Assembly (NCBI GenBank): GCA_003448025.1
Contig: DLXL01000292.1
Coordinates: 1,760 to 7,294 of the forward strand
Direction of reading: 5' to 3'
DNA length: 5,535 bases
Origin: Saprospirales bacterium
Lineage (GTDB): Bacteria > Bacteroidota > Bacteroidia > Chitinophagales > Saprospiraceae
Under the pieces are notes generated by a model that ran no database searches, was not told the origin of the DNA, and was given only the letters and a program-made list of their open reading frames with translations. The translations under genes and the position numbers were made by a program. Of this stretch, positions 1 to 5,535 are shown piece after piece. The stretch's first letter is position 1, and every line of letters starts with the position of its first letter.

Positions 1-57
1 GGGTTTGAGGGGTTTGATGTACCGGCGGGTTTAGCCGCCGAAGGTTTGAAGGTTTCA
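1..57. repeat. Inverted copy of a GC-rich palindromic (REP-like) repeat
   Basis: The core at 23-40 is a 6-bp stem CGGCGG / CCGCCG around the loop GTTTAG. It is flanked on the left by 9-mers of the type GGTTTGAGG and GGTTTGATG, and on the right by diverged copies (AGGTTTGAA, GGTTT). It is the reverse complement of the units at 211-290, with the outer stem pair lost and the right-hand 9-mers mutated, so it looks like an older copy in opposite orientation. It starts at the window edge, so the array may continue to the left. No open frame of note is seen here. The class resembles bacterial REP/BIME intergenic palindromes, but I cannot assign a named family. Confidence 0.75.
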
Positions 58-102
58 CAAAGATAACCTTATTCCTGTTCAGGTAACGCGGGCCAACAGG
101 GC

Positions 103-140
103 AAAAAAAGGGGATTTTTCGCTTTTGGCAAAAAATCCCC
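103..140 (-). terminator. Rho-independent terminator of pckG
   Basis: Read on the minus strand, a perfect 10-bp stem GGGGATTTTT / AAAAATCCCC (131-140 pairing with 110-119) closes an 11-nt loop and is followed directly by seven T residues (109 down to 103). The stem sits about 140 nt beyond the pckG stop codon, with the repeat hairpins in between. On the plus strand the stem is followed by GAACTATAT, not a T-run, so termination is expected only for transcripts coming from pckG. Confidence 0.88.
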
Positions 141-190
141 GAACTATATCTTGTTCAGTCTCATCAACTCAACTTTCCCGGAATATCATT

Positions 191-290
191 CCTCAAACCC
201 CTCAAACCCCTCAAACTGCGGCGGCTAAACCCGCCGCTACATCAAACCCCTCAAACTGCGGCGGCTAAACCCGCCGCTACATCAAACCCT
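191..290. repeat. Palindromic repeat array: three 9-mers plus two tandem 40-bp units
   Basis: Three tandem 9-mers (CCTCAAACC, CCTCAAACC, CCTCAAACT; 191-217) lead into two 40-bp units, 211-250 and 251-290, that differ only at their last base. Each unit contains the palindrome GCGGCGGCTAAACCCGCCGC (218-237 and 258-277; 7-bp stem, 6-nt loop), then TA, then a CATCAAACC 9-mer. In pckG mRNA these become two stable hairpins between the stop codon and the terminator. The final 9-mer (280-288) overlaps the pckG stop codon. REP-type elements in such a place can protect a mRNA from 3' exonucleases; that role is inferred here. Confidence 0.85.
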
Positions 291-2132
291 TTCCGGCGCG
301 AGGCTCCATTTTTCCGGAGACCGCCAAAGTGCAGAGAGCAGTAATTCCCGCATGAAGAAGAATTCTTTGGGCATGCGGTCATAGGCTTTGGAGAAAAGTT
401 CTTCATGGCCAAGGAGCTCCTGCTTCCACAGTTCACGGTCTACGTTCATGATTTCATTGAATTCGTCGCGTGTGAAGCTATCCATGCCATTCCAGTCCAT
501 ATCCCGGTAACGCGGGCGCCAGCCGATGGGGCATTCTACAGCGCTTGCGCGACCTTTGCTGCGTTGAACGATCCATTTCAGCACGCGCATGTTATCGCCG
601 AAGCCCGGCCACGCGAAATCGCCGTTGGCGTTTTTGCGGAACCAGTTTACCCCGAATATGCGTGGCGCATTGGGGAGATCGCGACCAAACTGAAGCCAGT
701 GGTTGAAATAATCGCCCATGTGGTAGCCCAGGAAGGGCAGCATGGCGAATGGATCGCGGCGTACTTTACCCAATTCTCCGAAAGCAGCGGCGGTCATTTC
801 ACTGCCCATGGTAGCGGCCAGGTACACACCGAAATTCCAGTTGAAGGATTGGTATACCAGCGGAATGGCGCTGCTGCGGCGGCCGCCGAAGACAAAAGCG
901 GTAATAGGTACCCCGTTTGGATTGTTCCAATCGGAATCAATCACTGGGTTTTGGTAAGCCGGGGCAGTAAAACGGGCGTTTGGATGTGCTACCGGTTTGC
1001 CACTTTCTTTGTCCCATGGCAGGCCGTTCCAGCCGATCACGCCCTCTGGCACTTCTTTGCTCATACCTTCCCACCATACATCTCCATCTGGCGTAACACC
1101 TACGTTGGTAAAGATGGTATTAGCCCTTATGCTGGCCATTGCATTCGGATTGGTTTTTTGATTCGTGCCCGGTGCTACGCCAAAATAACCAGCTTCGGGA
1201 TTGATGGCGTACAGTCTGTTGTCGTCACCTTTATGAATCCAGGCAATATCGTCGCCCACGGTGGTTACTTTCCATCCCTCCATTTCTTTGGGCGGGATCA
1301 GCATGGCAAAGTTGGTTTTGCCACAAGCGCTTGGAAAAGCGGCAGCGACATAGCTTTTTTCCTGTTGAGGGGATTCTACACCCAGAATCAGCATGTGTTC
1401 AGCGAGCCAGCCTTCATCGCGCCCCATTACACTGGCTATGCGCAGGGCGAAACATTTTTTACCCAGCAGTGCATTGCCTCCATAACCACTTCCATAAGAA
1501 ATGATGAGGCGGTCTTCAGGGAAATGGCTGATGTATTTGACTGTTGGGTTGCAAGGCCATTTCACATCTTCCTGACCTGGTTTCAAAGGCGCACCCAGGG
1601 TGTGCACACATTTAACCGTATTTTCATCGAGATAGGGTAGGGTCTCGCTTCCCATTCGGGTCATGATCTTCATATTGATCACCACGTATTCGGAGTCGGT
1701 GATCTGGATGCCGTATCGGGAGAGTTTGGAGCCTACCGGACCCATGCAGAAGGGAATGACATACATCGTCCGTCCGCTCATACAGCCTTTGGTAAGGTCT
1801 TCTAACAGGTTTTTCATTTCCCTGGGGTCCATCCAGTTATTGGTAGGACCGGCATCTTCCTTGCGGCGACTGCAGATATAAGTGCGGTCTTCCACGCGTG
1901 CCACATCGCTGGGGTCGCTGAAACAGGCAAAACTGTTGGGGCGTTTTTCAGGATTTAGCTTGATAAACGTGCCTTTTTCGACCAGCATTTGGCACATGTG
2001 GTCGTATTCTTCCTGAGAGCCAGTGCACCAGTGCACGTTTTGGGGTTGAAAGTGCTGAGCCATCAGATCAACCCAATTGGTCAGTTCGGTATTGATGGTC
2101 ATTTGAAAAGCGGTTTTAGCTGGTTCAAACAT
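282..2132 (-). CDS. pckG: Phosphoenolpyruvate carboxykinase, GTP-dependent
   Basis: This cytosolic enzyme converts oxaloacetate plus GTP to phosphoenolpyruvate, CO2 and GDP, the entry step of gluconeogenesis. The 616 residues match the usual length of GTP-type enzymes (about 600-620). Visible landmarks are VARVEDRT (R79, substrate binding), GSGYGGN (Y217), GKKC with K226, H246 in EHMLILG and D295 in VGDDIAW (the Lys/His/Asp metal ligands), the P-loop [10 protein letters not shown] (265-274) with reactive C270 and K272, HPNARF (R387) and FGGRRS (415-420). F498, F506, F511 and N514 in the segment starting at NWFRKN match the guanine-binding phenylalanines and asparagine of animal PEPCK, which supports GTP over ATP. 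All key residues are intact. I chose the first ATG; M11 is a possible alternative, as no clear Shine-Dalgarno is seen before either. It appears monocistronic, with its own terminator. The last valine codon and the TGA stop lie in a repeat. Confidence 0.97.
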   Translation of the reverse strand: MFEPAKTAFQMTINTELTNWVDLMAQHFQPQNVHWCTGSQEEYDHMCQMLVEKGTFIKLNPEKRPNSFACFSDPSDVARVEDRTYICSRRKEDAGPTNNWMDPREMKNLLEDLTKGCMSGRTMYVIPFCMGPVGSKLSRYGIQITDSEYVVINMKIMTRMGSETLPYLDENTVKCVHTLGAPLKPGQEDVKWPCNPTVKYISHFPEDRLIISYGSGYGGNALLGKKCFALRIASVMGRDEGWLAEHMLILGVESPQQEKSYVAAAFPSACGKTNFAMLIPPKEMEGWKVTTVGDDIAWIHKGDDNRLYAINPEAGYFGVAPGTNQKTNPNAMASIRANTIFTNVGVTPDGDVWWEGMSKEVPEGVIGWNGLPWDKESGKPVAHPNARFTAPAYQNPVIDSDWNNPNGVPITAFVFGGRRSSAIPLVYQSFNWNFGVYLAATMGSEMTAAAFGELGKVRRDPFAMLPFLGYHMGDYFNHWLQFGRDLPNAPRIFGVNWFRKNANGDFAWPGFGDNMRVLKWIVQRSKGRASAVECPIGWRPRYRDMDWNGMDSFTRDEFNEIMNVDRELWKQELLGHEELFSKAYDRMPKEFFFMRELLLSALWRSPEKWSLAPERV

Positions 2133-2205
2133 CGAAATTGTCTTTAAAAATGAAAAATAGGAAGCATTTTCAAAATATGCACCAGGTCTTTGGCGGGTTA
2201 GGGCA

Positions 2206-2213
2206 TAAAGGTA
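2206..2213 (-). promoter_or_regulatory. Candidate -7 element for pckG
   Basis: On the minus strand this reads TACCTTTA, one base off the Bacteroidota -7 consensus TAnnTTTG. It would give a leader of roughly 65-70 nt before the pckG ATG. I see no convincing TTTG at the -33 position, so the call is weak. A second, poorer possibility is ATATTTTG at 2178-2171, next to a small AT-rich dyad (ATTTT-C-AAAAT, 2166-2176). Confidence 0.3.
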
Positions 2214-2446
2214 TCATGATGTGATTTATGTTGGTTAGTAGTGAGGCAACTTCTTTGAGCGCTTTTGAGGAAAGGCAATAGAACAATGCAAATTCGTTGT
2301 TTCGATGGGAATGGTTTCCTCGGATGACAAAGTCTGTTCATTAAGATATGGCATGGGTTGTTCAGAAAGAAAATCCGTCTATTGATGCAATGGCGCCGGT
2401 TTTTCGGAAATCGGAATTCAGGTAAGGTTTCTGTAACGGATCAATT

Positions 2447-2480
2447 TTTGCTTATGGTTTAGGATTTAACCTTACTTTCG
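2447..2480 (+). promoter_or_regulatory. Probable native promoter of the surface-protein gene, now cut off by the IS
   Basis: TTTG at 2447-2450 and TACTTTCG at 2473-2480 resemble the Bacteroidota -33 and -7 elements (TTTG / TAnnTTTG), with one mismatch in the -7 box and a rather long 22-bp spacing. The start of transcription would fall around 2484-2488, essentially at the IS insertion point. In the inferred pre-insertion sequence the -7 box lies about 32-36 nt from the ATG now at 3619, a normal leader length. In the present arrangement it would transcribe into the IS, antisense to the transposase. Confidence 0.5.
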
Positions 2481-2485
2481 CCAAT

Positions 2486-2514
2486 TATACCCACCGGAAA
2501 GTGGTTTGCGAAAA
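2486..2514. repeat. Left terminal inverted repeat of the IS
   Basis: These 29 bases are the exact reverse complement of 3565-3593; pairing fails at the next base inward. The repeat begins TATACCCACCGG and ends GCGAAAA. It includes the TATA that hides the target duplication, a small dyad (CCAC-CGGAAA-GTGG) and an inward-facing TTTG (2505-2508). It ends three bases before the transposase stop codon. Confidence 0.95.
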
Positions 2515-2517
2515 CCC

Positions 2518-3540
2518 CTATATCCCGACGATATGAAAATTGAGCGTTAGAAGTGATTCCAACGCTTGCTTATGTTCTTTGATATTTTTGAAGAAGTCGA
2601 GTATGGCTTTACGAAATTCAGTGAAGTGCTCATAGAAATTATAAGAAGTCACCTCCTTTCGTAAATACTTCCATAATCGCTCGATGAGGTTTAGATTTGG
2701 GGCGTATGGAGGAAGATAGATTACCTTGCACCAAGTGTTTTCAGCCAGCCATTCTTTGAGGTGTTTTGAATGGTAATAAGGGGCGTTGTCGCAGATATTG
2801 ATAATCGTTTTTTGGGGATGCCTTCGATGCTGTTTTTCCCAAAGTTTGATGCACGATTGTGCATTGATCCGATCGGATTCAACCACCAGGACATCCGTAA
2901 CCTCGTTTGCATTCAGGGCTCCGTTGATATTGACTCTTTTACGACCTGGATTAGAGGGTATTTCGAAGTCCTCTCCTTTGTAGATCCAGCCGTAATCAGG
3001 GCGGGTATTGTGTTGAGGGTGTAAGGCATCATTGAAGTAAACTACTTGATTATCATTCGATTGTGCCAAAATATCGGTTAACTCCTTTACAAATTGCTCT
3101 TGTGCTTCGCGATTCGCCTTAAGACCAACTCCTTTGGTTTTTTTGTAGCTAAAGCCCAATCGGTGGAGCAGTTTGACGACTGCTGACAAGGAATATCGAA
3201 CCCCAAACTTCAACTGAATGTAGGCGGCGACTTGCTTACTGTTGATATACAAACCTTGACGAATTTCTGATCGCAACAACTGCTCTTCTTCTTCTGTCAA
3301 TTGTCCAGAATATGCCACAAAAAAGTCCTTCAGATAATCATCCAAACCCAAATCTGCAAAACCTTGCTGGTAACGGTAAACAGTCGAATCATCAATCCCA
3401 AGACTTTCGGCTATCATCTGGGCCGTAAAACCCTGATGAAGCATCAACAAAACCGTCACCTTGATGTATACACGTTTATCCTTGTGCTTCCGTTGAAGCA
3501 AGCGAAGGCGTTTGATCGTGTCATCATCAAGTTGAATCAT
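2518..3540 (-). CDS. IS630-family DDE transposase
   Basis: This 340-residue protein catalyses cut-and-paste movement of the surrounding element by recognising its terminal repeats. The N-terminal third is DNA-binding: a helix-turn-helix around residues 25-60 (MIAESLGIDDSTVYRYQQG) and a second, winged-helix-like segment around 85-135 (YSLSAVVKLLHRLGFSYKK). The RNase-H-fold catalytic domain follows. D171 lies in VVYFNDALHPQHN, D251 in IINICDNAPYYHS and E287 in YAPNLNLIERLWKYLR, with 35 residues between the last two, the typical IS630 pattern. There is no frameshift or stop, so it should be active. It begins 25 bp inside the right repeat and stops (TAG) three bases from the left repeat. The first ATG is chosen because the next in-frame methionine (M33) would remove the start of the HTH region. 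A -7 box lies four bases upstream, with no room for a Shine-Dalgarno. Confidence 0.95.
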   Translation of the reverse strand: MIQLDDDTIKRLRLLQRKHKDKRVYIKVTVLLMLHQGFTAQMIAESLGIDDSTVYRYQQGFADLGLDDYLKDFFVAYSGQLTEEEEQLLRSEIRQGLYINSKQVAAYIQLKFGVRYSLSAVVKLLHRLGFSYKKTKGVGLKANREAQEQFVKELTDILAQSNDNQVVYFNDALHPQHNTRPDYGWIYKGEDFEIPSNPGRKRVNINGALNANEVTDVLVVESDRINAQSCIKLWEKQHRRHPQKTIINICDNAPYYHSKHLKEWLAENTWCKVIYLPPYAPNLNLIERLWKYLRKEVTSYNFYEHFTEFRKAILDFFKNIKEHKQALESLLTLNFHIVGI

Positions 3541-3544
3541 CTCA

Positions 3545-3574
3545 CAAAGTTAAAATATGTTCCATTTTCGCAAA
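3545..3574 (-). promoter_or_regulatory. Transposase promoter, -33 box inside the terminal repeat
   Basis: On the minus strand TTTG (3574-3571, inside the right terminal repeat) is followed after 18 bp by TAACTTTG (3552-3545), an exact match to the Bacteroidota -7 consensus TAnnTTTG. The -7 box ends only four bases (TGAG) before the transposase ATG, so transcription should begin at or next to the start codon. Confidence 0.7.
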
Positions 3575-3593
3575 CCACTTTCCGGTGGGTATA
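3565..3593. repeat. Right terminal inverted repeat of the IS
   Basis: This is a perfect 29-bp inverted partner of 2486-2514. It ends in GGTGGGTATA and is followed after 25 bp by the start codon of the surface-protein gene. It carries the TTTG that serves as the transposase -33 box. I see no convincing outward-facing promoter in it or just inside it on the plus strand. Confidence 0.95.
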
Positions 3594-3602
3594 CAATCTA
3601 AC

Positions 3603-3608
3603 GAAGGA
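3603..3608 (+). promoter_or_regulatory. Ribosome binding site of the surface-protein gene
   Basis: GAAGGA stands ten bases before the ATG at 3619, an acceptable Shine-Dalgarno spacing. It lies outside the IS, so the translation signals survived the insertion even though the promoter was probably separated. Confidence 0.55.
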
Positions 3609-3618
3609 CAATCTTTCT

Positions 3619-5535
3619 ATGAGGAAATTAATTCTACTTACCAGCCTGTTGGCTATATCTTTTAGTGTCAGCCTCCATTCAGAAAATCCTTTGGATTTTT
3701 GGTTGATGCGCTTTTTACAGGTAGGAGCTCCTCCAACCTGCTCCATCAGCGGCCCGGATTATGCATGTGATAATACCAGCGGGATCATTTTCACCGGCCC
3801 GGCCGGAATGGCCAGCTATGCATGGAGTATCAGCGGCGCCGGGAGTATACCCGGCCCTACTAATCAGCAAACCGTCAGTGTATCTTCGGGGAATTTTCTA
3901 CTTGATTTTACCCTGACACTTACGGTGACGGATGCCAATAATAGCAGCAGCACCTGTAACAAAATCGTGTATATATATTTGCCAAAACCTCCGGCAAATA
4001 TTACCATTAACCCTAGTCCGGCCTGTTTTGGTACTACCCTGGATCTATCCATCAGTGCTGCGTCAAGTTCCACCGTGGCCTGGTCAGGAGAAGGCGTCAC
4101 TGATTCCGATGGTACATTTATTCCCGACGGATTTGGCGGTTTCATTAATAAAACCAATGCTGTGCCAGTCTCAGCCGGTATAAAAACCTATGAGGTAACG
4201 GTCACGACAGATTATGGCTGTACCAATTCCGGTACTGCCACGGTGACAATTGGCCAGCCAATCAATTTAAGCACCACGGTAACCAACACCTGTAGCGGTG
4301 GCAGTACCGGCGCCATTGATTTGACTGTTACCGACGGTACCCCGGCATTTACCTACAACTGGACTGGCGGTGCCACCACGCAAGATCGCACCAATCTTGC
4401 TGCAGGAACCTATACCGTGACTGTATCCGATGCAGGTGGGTGTACCAAGACGATTTCGGCTACCGTTGGGCAAAATCCACTGCCGTCGGCATCCATAAGT
4501 ATTGCGCCTAATGACACCTTCTGTCTTGGCTCAAACGTAACCTTGACGGCAAGTGGCGGCGTTTCTTATCTGTGGAGTAATGGTTCTACCACAACAGCTA
4601 TTACAGTCTCCCCCCCCTCTCAAAATATTTATTTCGTGACGGTAACCGGCGCCAATGGCTGTACAAAGACTGCTATCGCTTCGATTGTGCCACGTACGGC
4701 AATCTCCTTGAATTCGCCTACGATAGTCCAGCCCACCACCTGTTCGTCTTCTGATGGAAGTATTACGCTGAATGTTGTGGGGGCTACCGGGTATGATTCC
4801 TACCAATGGAGTACGCCAAACGGTAGTGGTCTGGTGCCTACACAAAAAAATCAGTCCGGCCTTACGGTGGGCACTTATAATGTGACCGTGACCAGCGGTT
4901 ACGGTTGCACCGCTACAGCCTCTTATGTGCTAACCGGCCCAGGCGGTTGTGATTGTCCTACCATCGGCTCCTTATCGGCAAGCCCAAGTCCGGCCTGCGT
5001 GAATCAGAATGTTACCCTAACCGCCTCCGGTCTGGCCAACATGGGCAGCACCTATGGCATTGTATTCAAATCATTTGCAGCGCCAACGGCTGATCCATAT
5101 ACCGGAGGAACCACCCTGGCTACGGTGAACAACAACCAGTTGGGAGGCGGAGGAACTTCAGCCACGGCTACAGTTACTATTGCTTCCAGTGGCATAAAGT
5201 ATTTATATGCCATTCTAACTCCGGTGCCGAGTTCGCCCGCTTGCCGTCCTTCTGCAACTACTACCCTGAATGTAGATATTATTCCGCCCAGCATCACCTG
5301 CCCGGCCAATGCCACGGTGAGTGCAAATGCGAGCTGCCAGGGCACGATTGGAAGTTATTCTGCCGCCTCTCTGAGCGACAACTGCAATCCAAGCCCCACG
5401 GTGACGCAAAGCCCGGCTTCCTCGACGGTGCTTACCGGCCACAACGCCACGCAAACGGTGACCCTTACGGCCAACGATGGGAACGGCAACACCTCCACTT
5501 GTACGCTCACCGTGACGCTCAAAGACGTGACGCCG
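3619..5535 (+). CDS. Secreted modular surface protein with SprB-, PKD/Ig-like and HYR-type modules (3' end beyond window)
   Basis: The frame is open from the ATG to the window end without a stop (639 codons, incomplete). A signal peptide is visible (MRK, then LILLTSLLAISFSVS), so the product is exported. Repeated beta-sandwich-type modules follow, with approximate limits: 39-120 and 127-214 (PKD/Ig-like), 215-284 (clear SprB-type repeat: FTYNWTGGATTQ, LAAGTYTVTVSDAGGC), 286-359 and 361-447 (related, YLWSNGSTT and VGTYNVTVTSGYGC), 448-554 (unassigned, Ser/Thr/Gly-rich), and 555-639 (HYR-type: ITCPANATV, SDNC, LTANDGNGNTSTC). Modules usually have a Cys near the start and another in a closing GC motif (e.g. 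C225/C275, C302/C348, C375/C430), suggesting one disulfide each. Such proteins are typically large type IX-secreted adhesins or gliding proteins with a C-terminal sorting domain; that end is not in the window, so the role is inferred. An IS sits 25 bp upstream and probably removed its promoter. Confidence 0.88.
   Translation, partial: MRKLILLTSLLAISFSVSLHSENPLDFWLMRFLQVGAPPTCSISGPDYACDNTSGIIFTGPAGMASYAWSISGAGSIPGPTNQQTVSVSSGNFLLDFTLTLTVTDANNSSSTCNKIVYIYLPKPPANITINPSPACFGTTLDLSISAASSSTVAWSGEGVTDSDGTFIPDGFGGFINKTNAVPVSAGIKTYEVTVTTDYGCTNSGTATVTIGQPINLSTTVTNTCSGGSTGAIDLTVTDGTPAFTYNWTGGATTQDRTNLAAGTYTVTVSDAGGCTKTISATVGQNPLPSASISIAPNDTFCLGSNVTLTASGGVSYLWSNGSTTTAITVSPPSQNIYFVTVTGANGCTKTAIASIVPRTAISLNSPTIVQPTTCSSSDGSITLNVVGATGYDSYQWSTPNGSGLVPTQKNQSGLTVGTYNVTVTSGYGCTATASYVLTGPGGCDCPTIGSLSASPSPACVNQNVTLTASGLANMGSTYGIVFKSFAAPTADPYTGGTTLATVNNNQLGGGGTSATATVTIASSGIKYLYAILTPVPSSPACRPSATTTLNVDIIPPSITCPANATVSANASCQGTIGSYSAASLSDNCNPSPTVTQSPASSTVLTGHNATQTVTLTANDGNGNTSTCTLTVTLKDVTP
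4610..4617 (+). repeat. C8 homopolymer tract inside the surface-protein gene
   Basis: Eight consecutive C residues span codons 331-333 (TCC CCC CCC). Such a tract can gain or lose a base by slipped-strand mispairing, which would frameshift the protein about half-way through the visible part. In this copy the frame is open. Whether the tract actually varies cannot be judged from one sequence. Confidence 0.6.

Larger units (their letters stand above)
2133..2485. other. Non-coding spacer between divergent genes, left of the IS
   Basis: I find no credible gene, tRNA or structured RNA in this 353-bp stretch. It separates the minus-strand pckG from what was, before the IS inserted, the plus-strand surface-protein gene, so it should carry the promoters of both. 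The only signals I can support are the candidate -7 elements described separately and minor dyads with stems of about 5 bp (for example AACAA / TTGTT near 2282-2301), which are too short to call. Confidence 0.6.
2490..3589 (-). mobile_element. Complete IS630-family insertion sequence, about 1.1 kb
   Basis: The element is bounded by perfect inverted repeats and holds one transposase gene filling nearly all of it. TA dinucleotides stand at both ends, as expected for the IS630/Tc1-mariner superfamily, which targets and duplicates TA. The sequence is TATA at both ends, so the exact boundary is ambiguous: either CCCACC...GGTGGG (1100 bp) with TA at 2488-2489 and 3590-3591, or two bases longer at each side with TA at 2486-2487 and 3592-3593. 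By eye it is more AT-rich than pckG. Intact gene and identical ends argue for a recent arrival. I do not recognise a named ISfinder element. Confidence 0.93.

Noticed and set aside
110..140. Bidirectional terminator
   Set aside because: Only the minus-strand reading has a T-run after the stem; the plus-strand side continues GAACTATAT.
191..290. Short CRISPR array
   Set aside because: The repeats are directly adjacent with no unique spacers. The 40-bp period is made of a palindrome plus 9-mers, so this is a tandem REP-like array.
405..1640. 411-codon plus-strand open frame lying opposite pckG
   Set aside because: It is fully antisense to a gene with all PEPCK motifs, and its translation shows no recognisable domain. 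Long antisense frames are common opposite GC-biased coding sequence.
3550..3600. Outward promoter at the right IS end driving the adhesin gene
   Set aside because: The nearest plus-strand candidates (for example CATTTTCG at 3563-3570) lack the leading TA and a properly spaced TTTG, so I do not call one.
3537..3746. 69-codon minus-strand frame crossing the right end of the IS
   Set aside because: It spans the IS boundary and runs antisense to the start of the surface-protein gene, so it is a chance product of the insertion.
3864..5454. Several minus-strand frames of 68-104 codons, and one 83-codon plus-strand frame in another phase
   Set aside because: All lie within the continuous surface-protein frame, and their translations are low-complexity shadows without domains.

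Overview
The window looks like chromosomal DNA of a Bacteroidota bacterium, most likely a Saprospira-type lineage (Lewinella/Haliscomenobacter-like). This is inferred from three things: Bacteroidota-style promoters (TTTG / TAnnTTTG), an IS630-type insertion sequence, and a long secreted protein of SprB/PKD/HYR-type modules as found in the gliding and type IX secretion phyla. The genus cannot be fixed from this sequence alone.

Layout. Positions 1-290 are non-coding apart from the last codons of pckG. They carry GC-rich palindromic repeats: one inverted copy at the left edge and a two-copy 40-bp tandem at 211-290. A strong rho-independent terminator for pckG lies between them. Positions 282-2132 (minus strand) encode a complete GTP-dependent phosphoenolpyruvate carboxykinase whose stop codon lies inside the repeat. 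Positions 2133-2485 are a non-coding spacer that should hold the divergent promoters of pckG and of the right-hand gene. Positions 2490-3589 are a complete, apparently recent IS630-family element with perfect 29-bp terminal inverted repeats, a TA target duplication and one intact DDE transposase on the minus strand. From 3619 (plus strand) an open frame runs off the window: 639 codons of a secreted, modular cell-surface protein.

How the parts interact. pckG is an ordinary central-metabolism gene and is not functionally tied to its neighbours. The most notable arrangement is on the right. A Bacteroidota-type promoter (TACTTTCG, 2473-2480) lies just left of the IS, and the surface-protein start codon with its Shine-Dalgarno lies just right of it. 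Removing the IS places the -7 element about 32-36 nt upstream of the ATG. The IS therefore appears to have landed at or just after the transcription start of the surface-protein gene and probably uncoupled it from its promoter. The transposase seems to have its own promoter, partly built from the terminal repeat, so close to the ATG that its mRNA may be leaderless. No wholly new gene system is evident. The repeat/terminator arrangement behind pckG and the IS-disrupted adhesin leader are the points worth following up.
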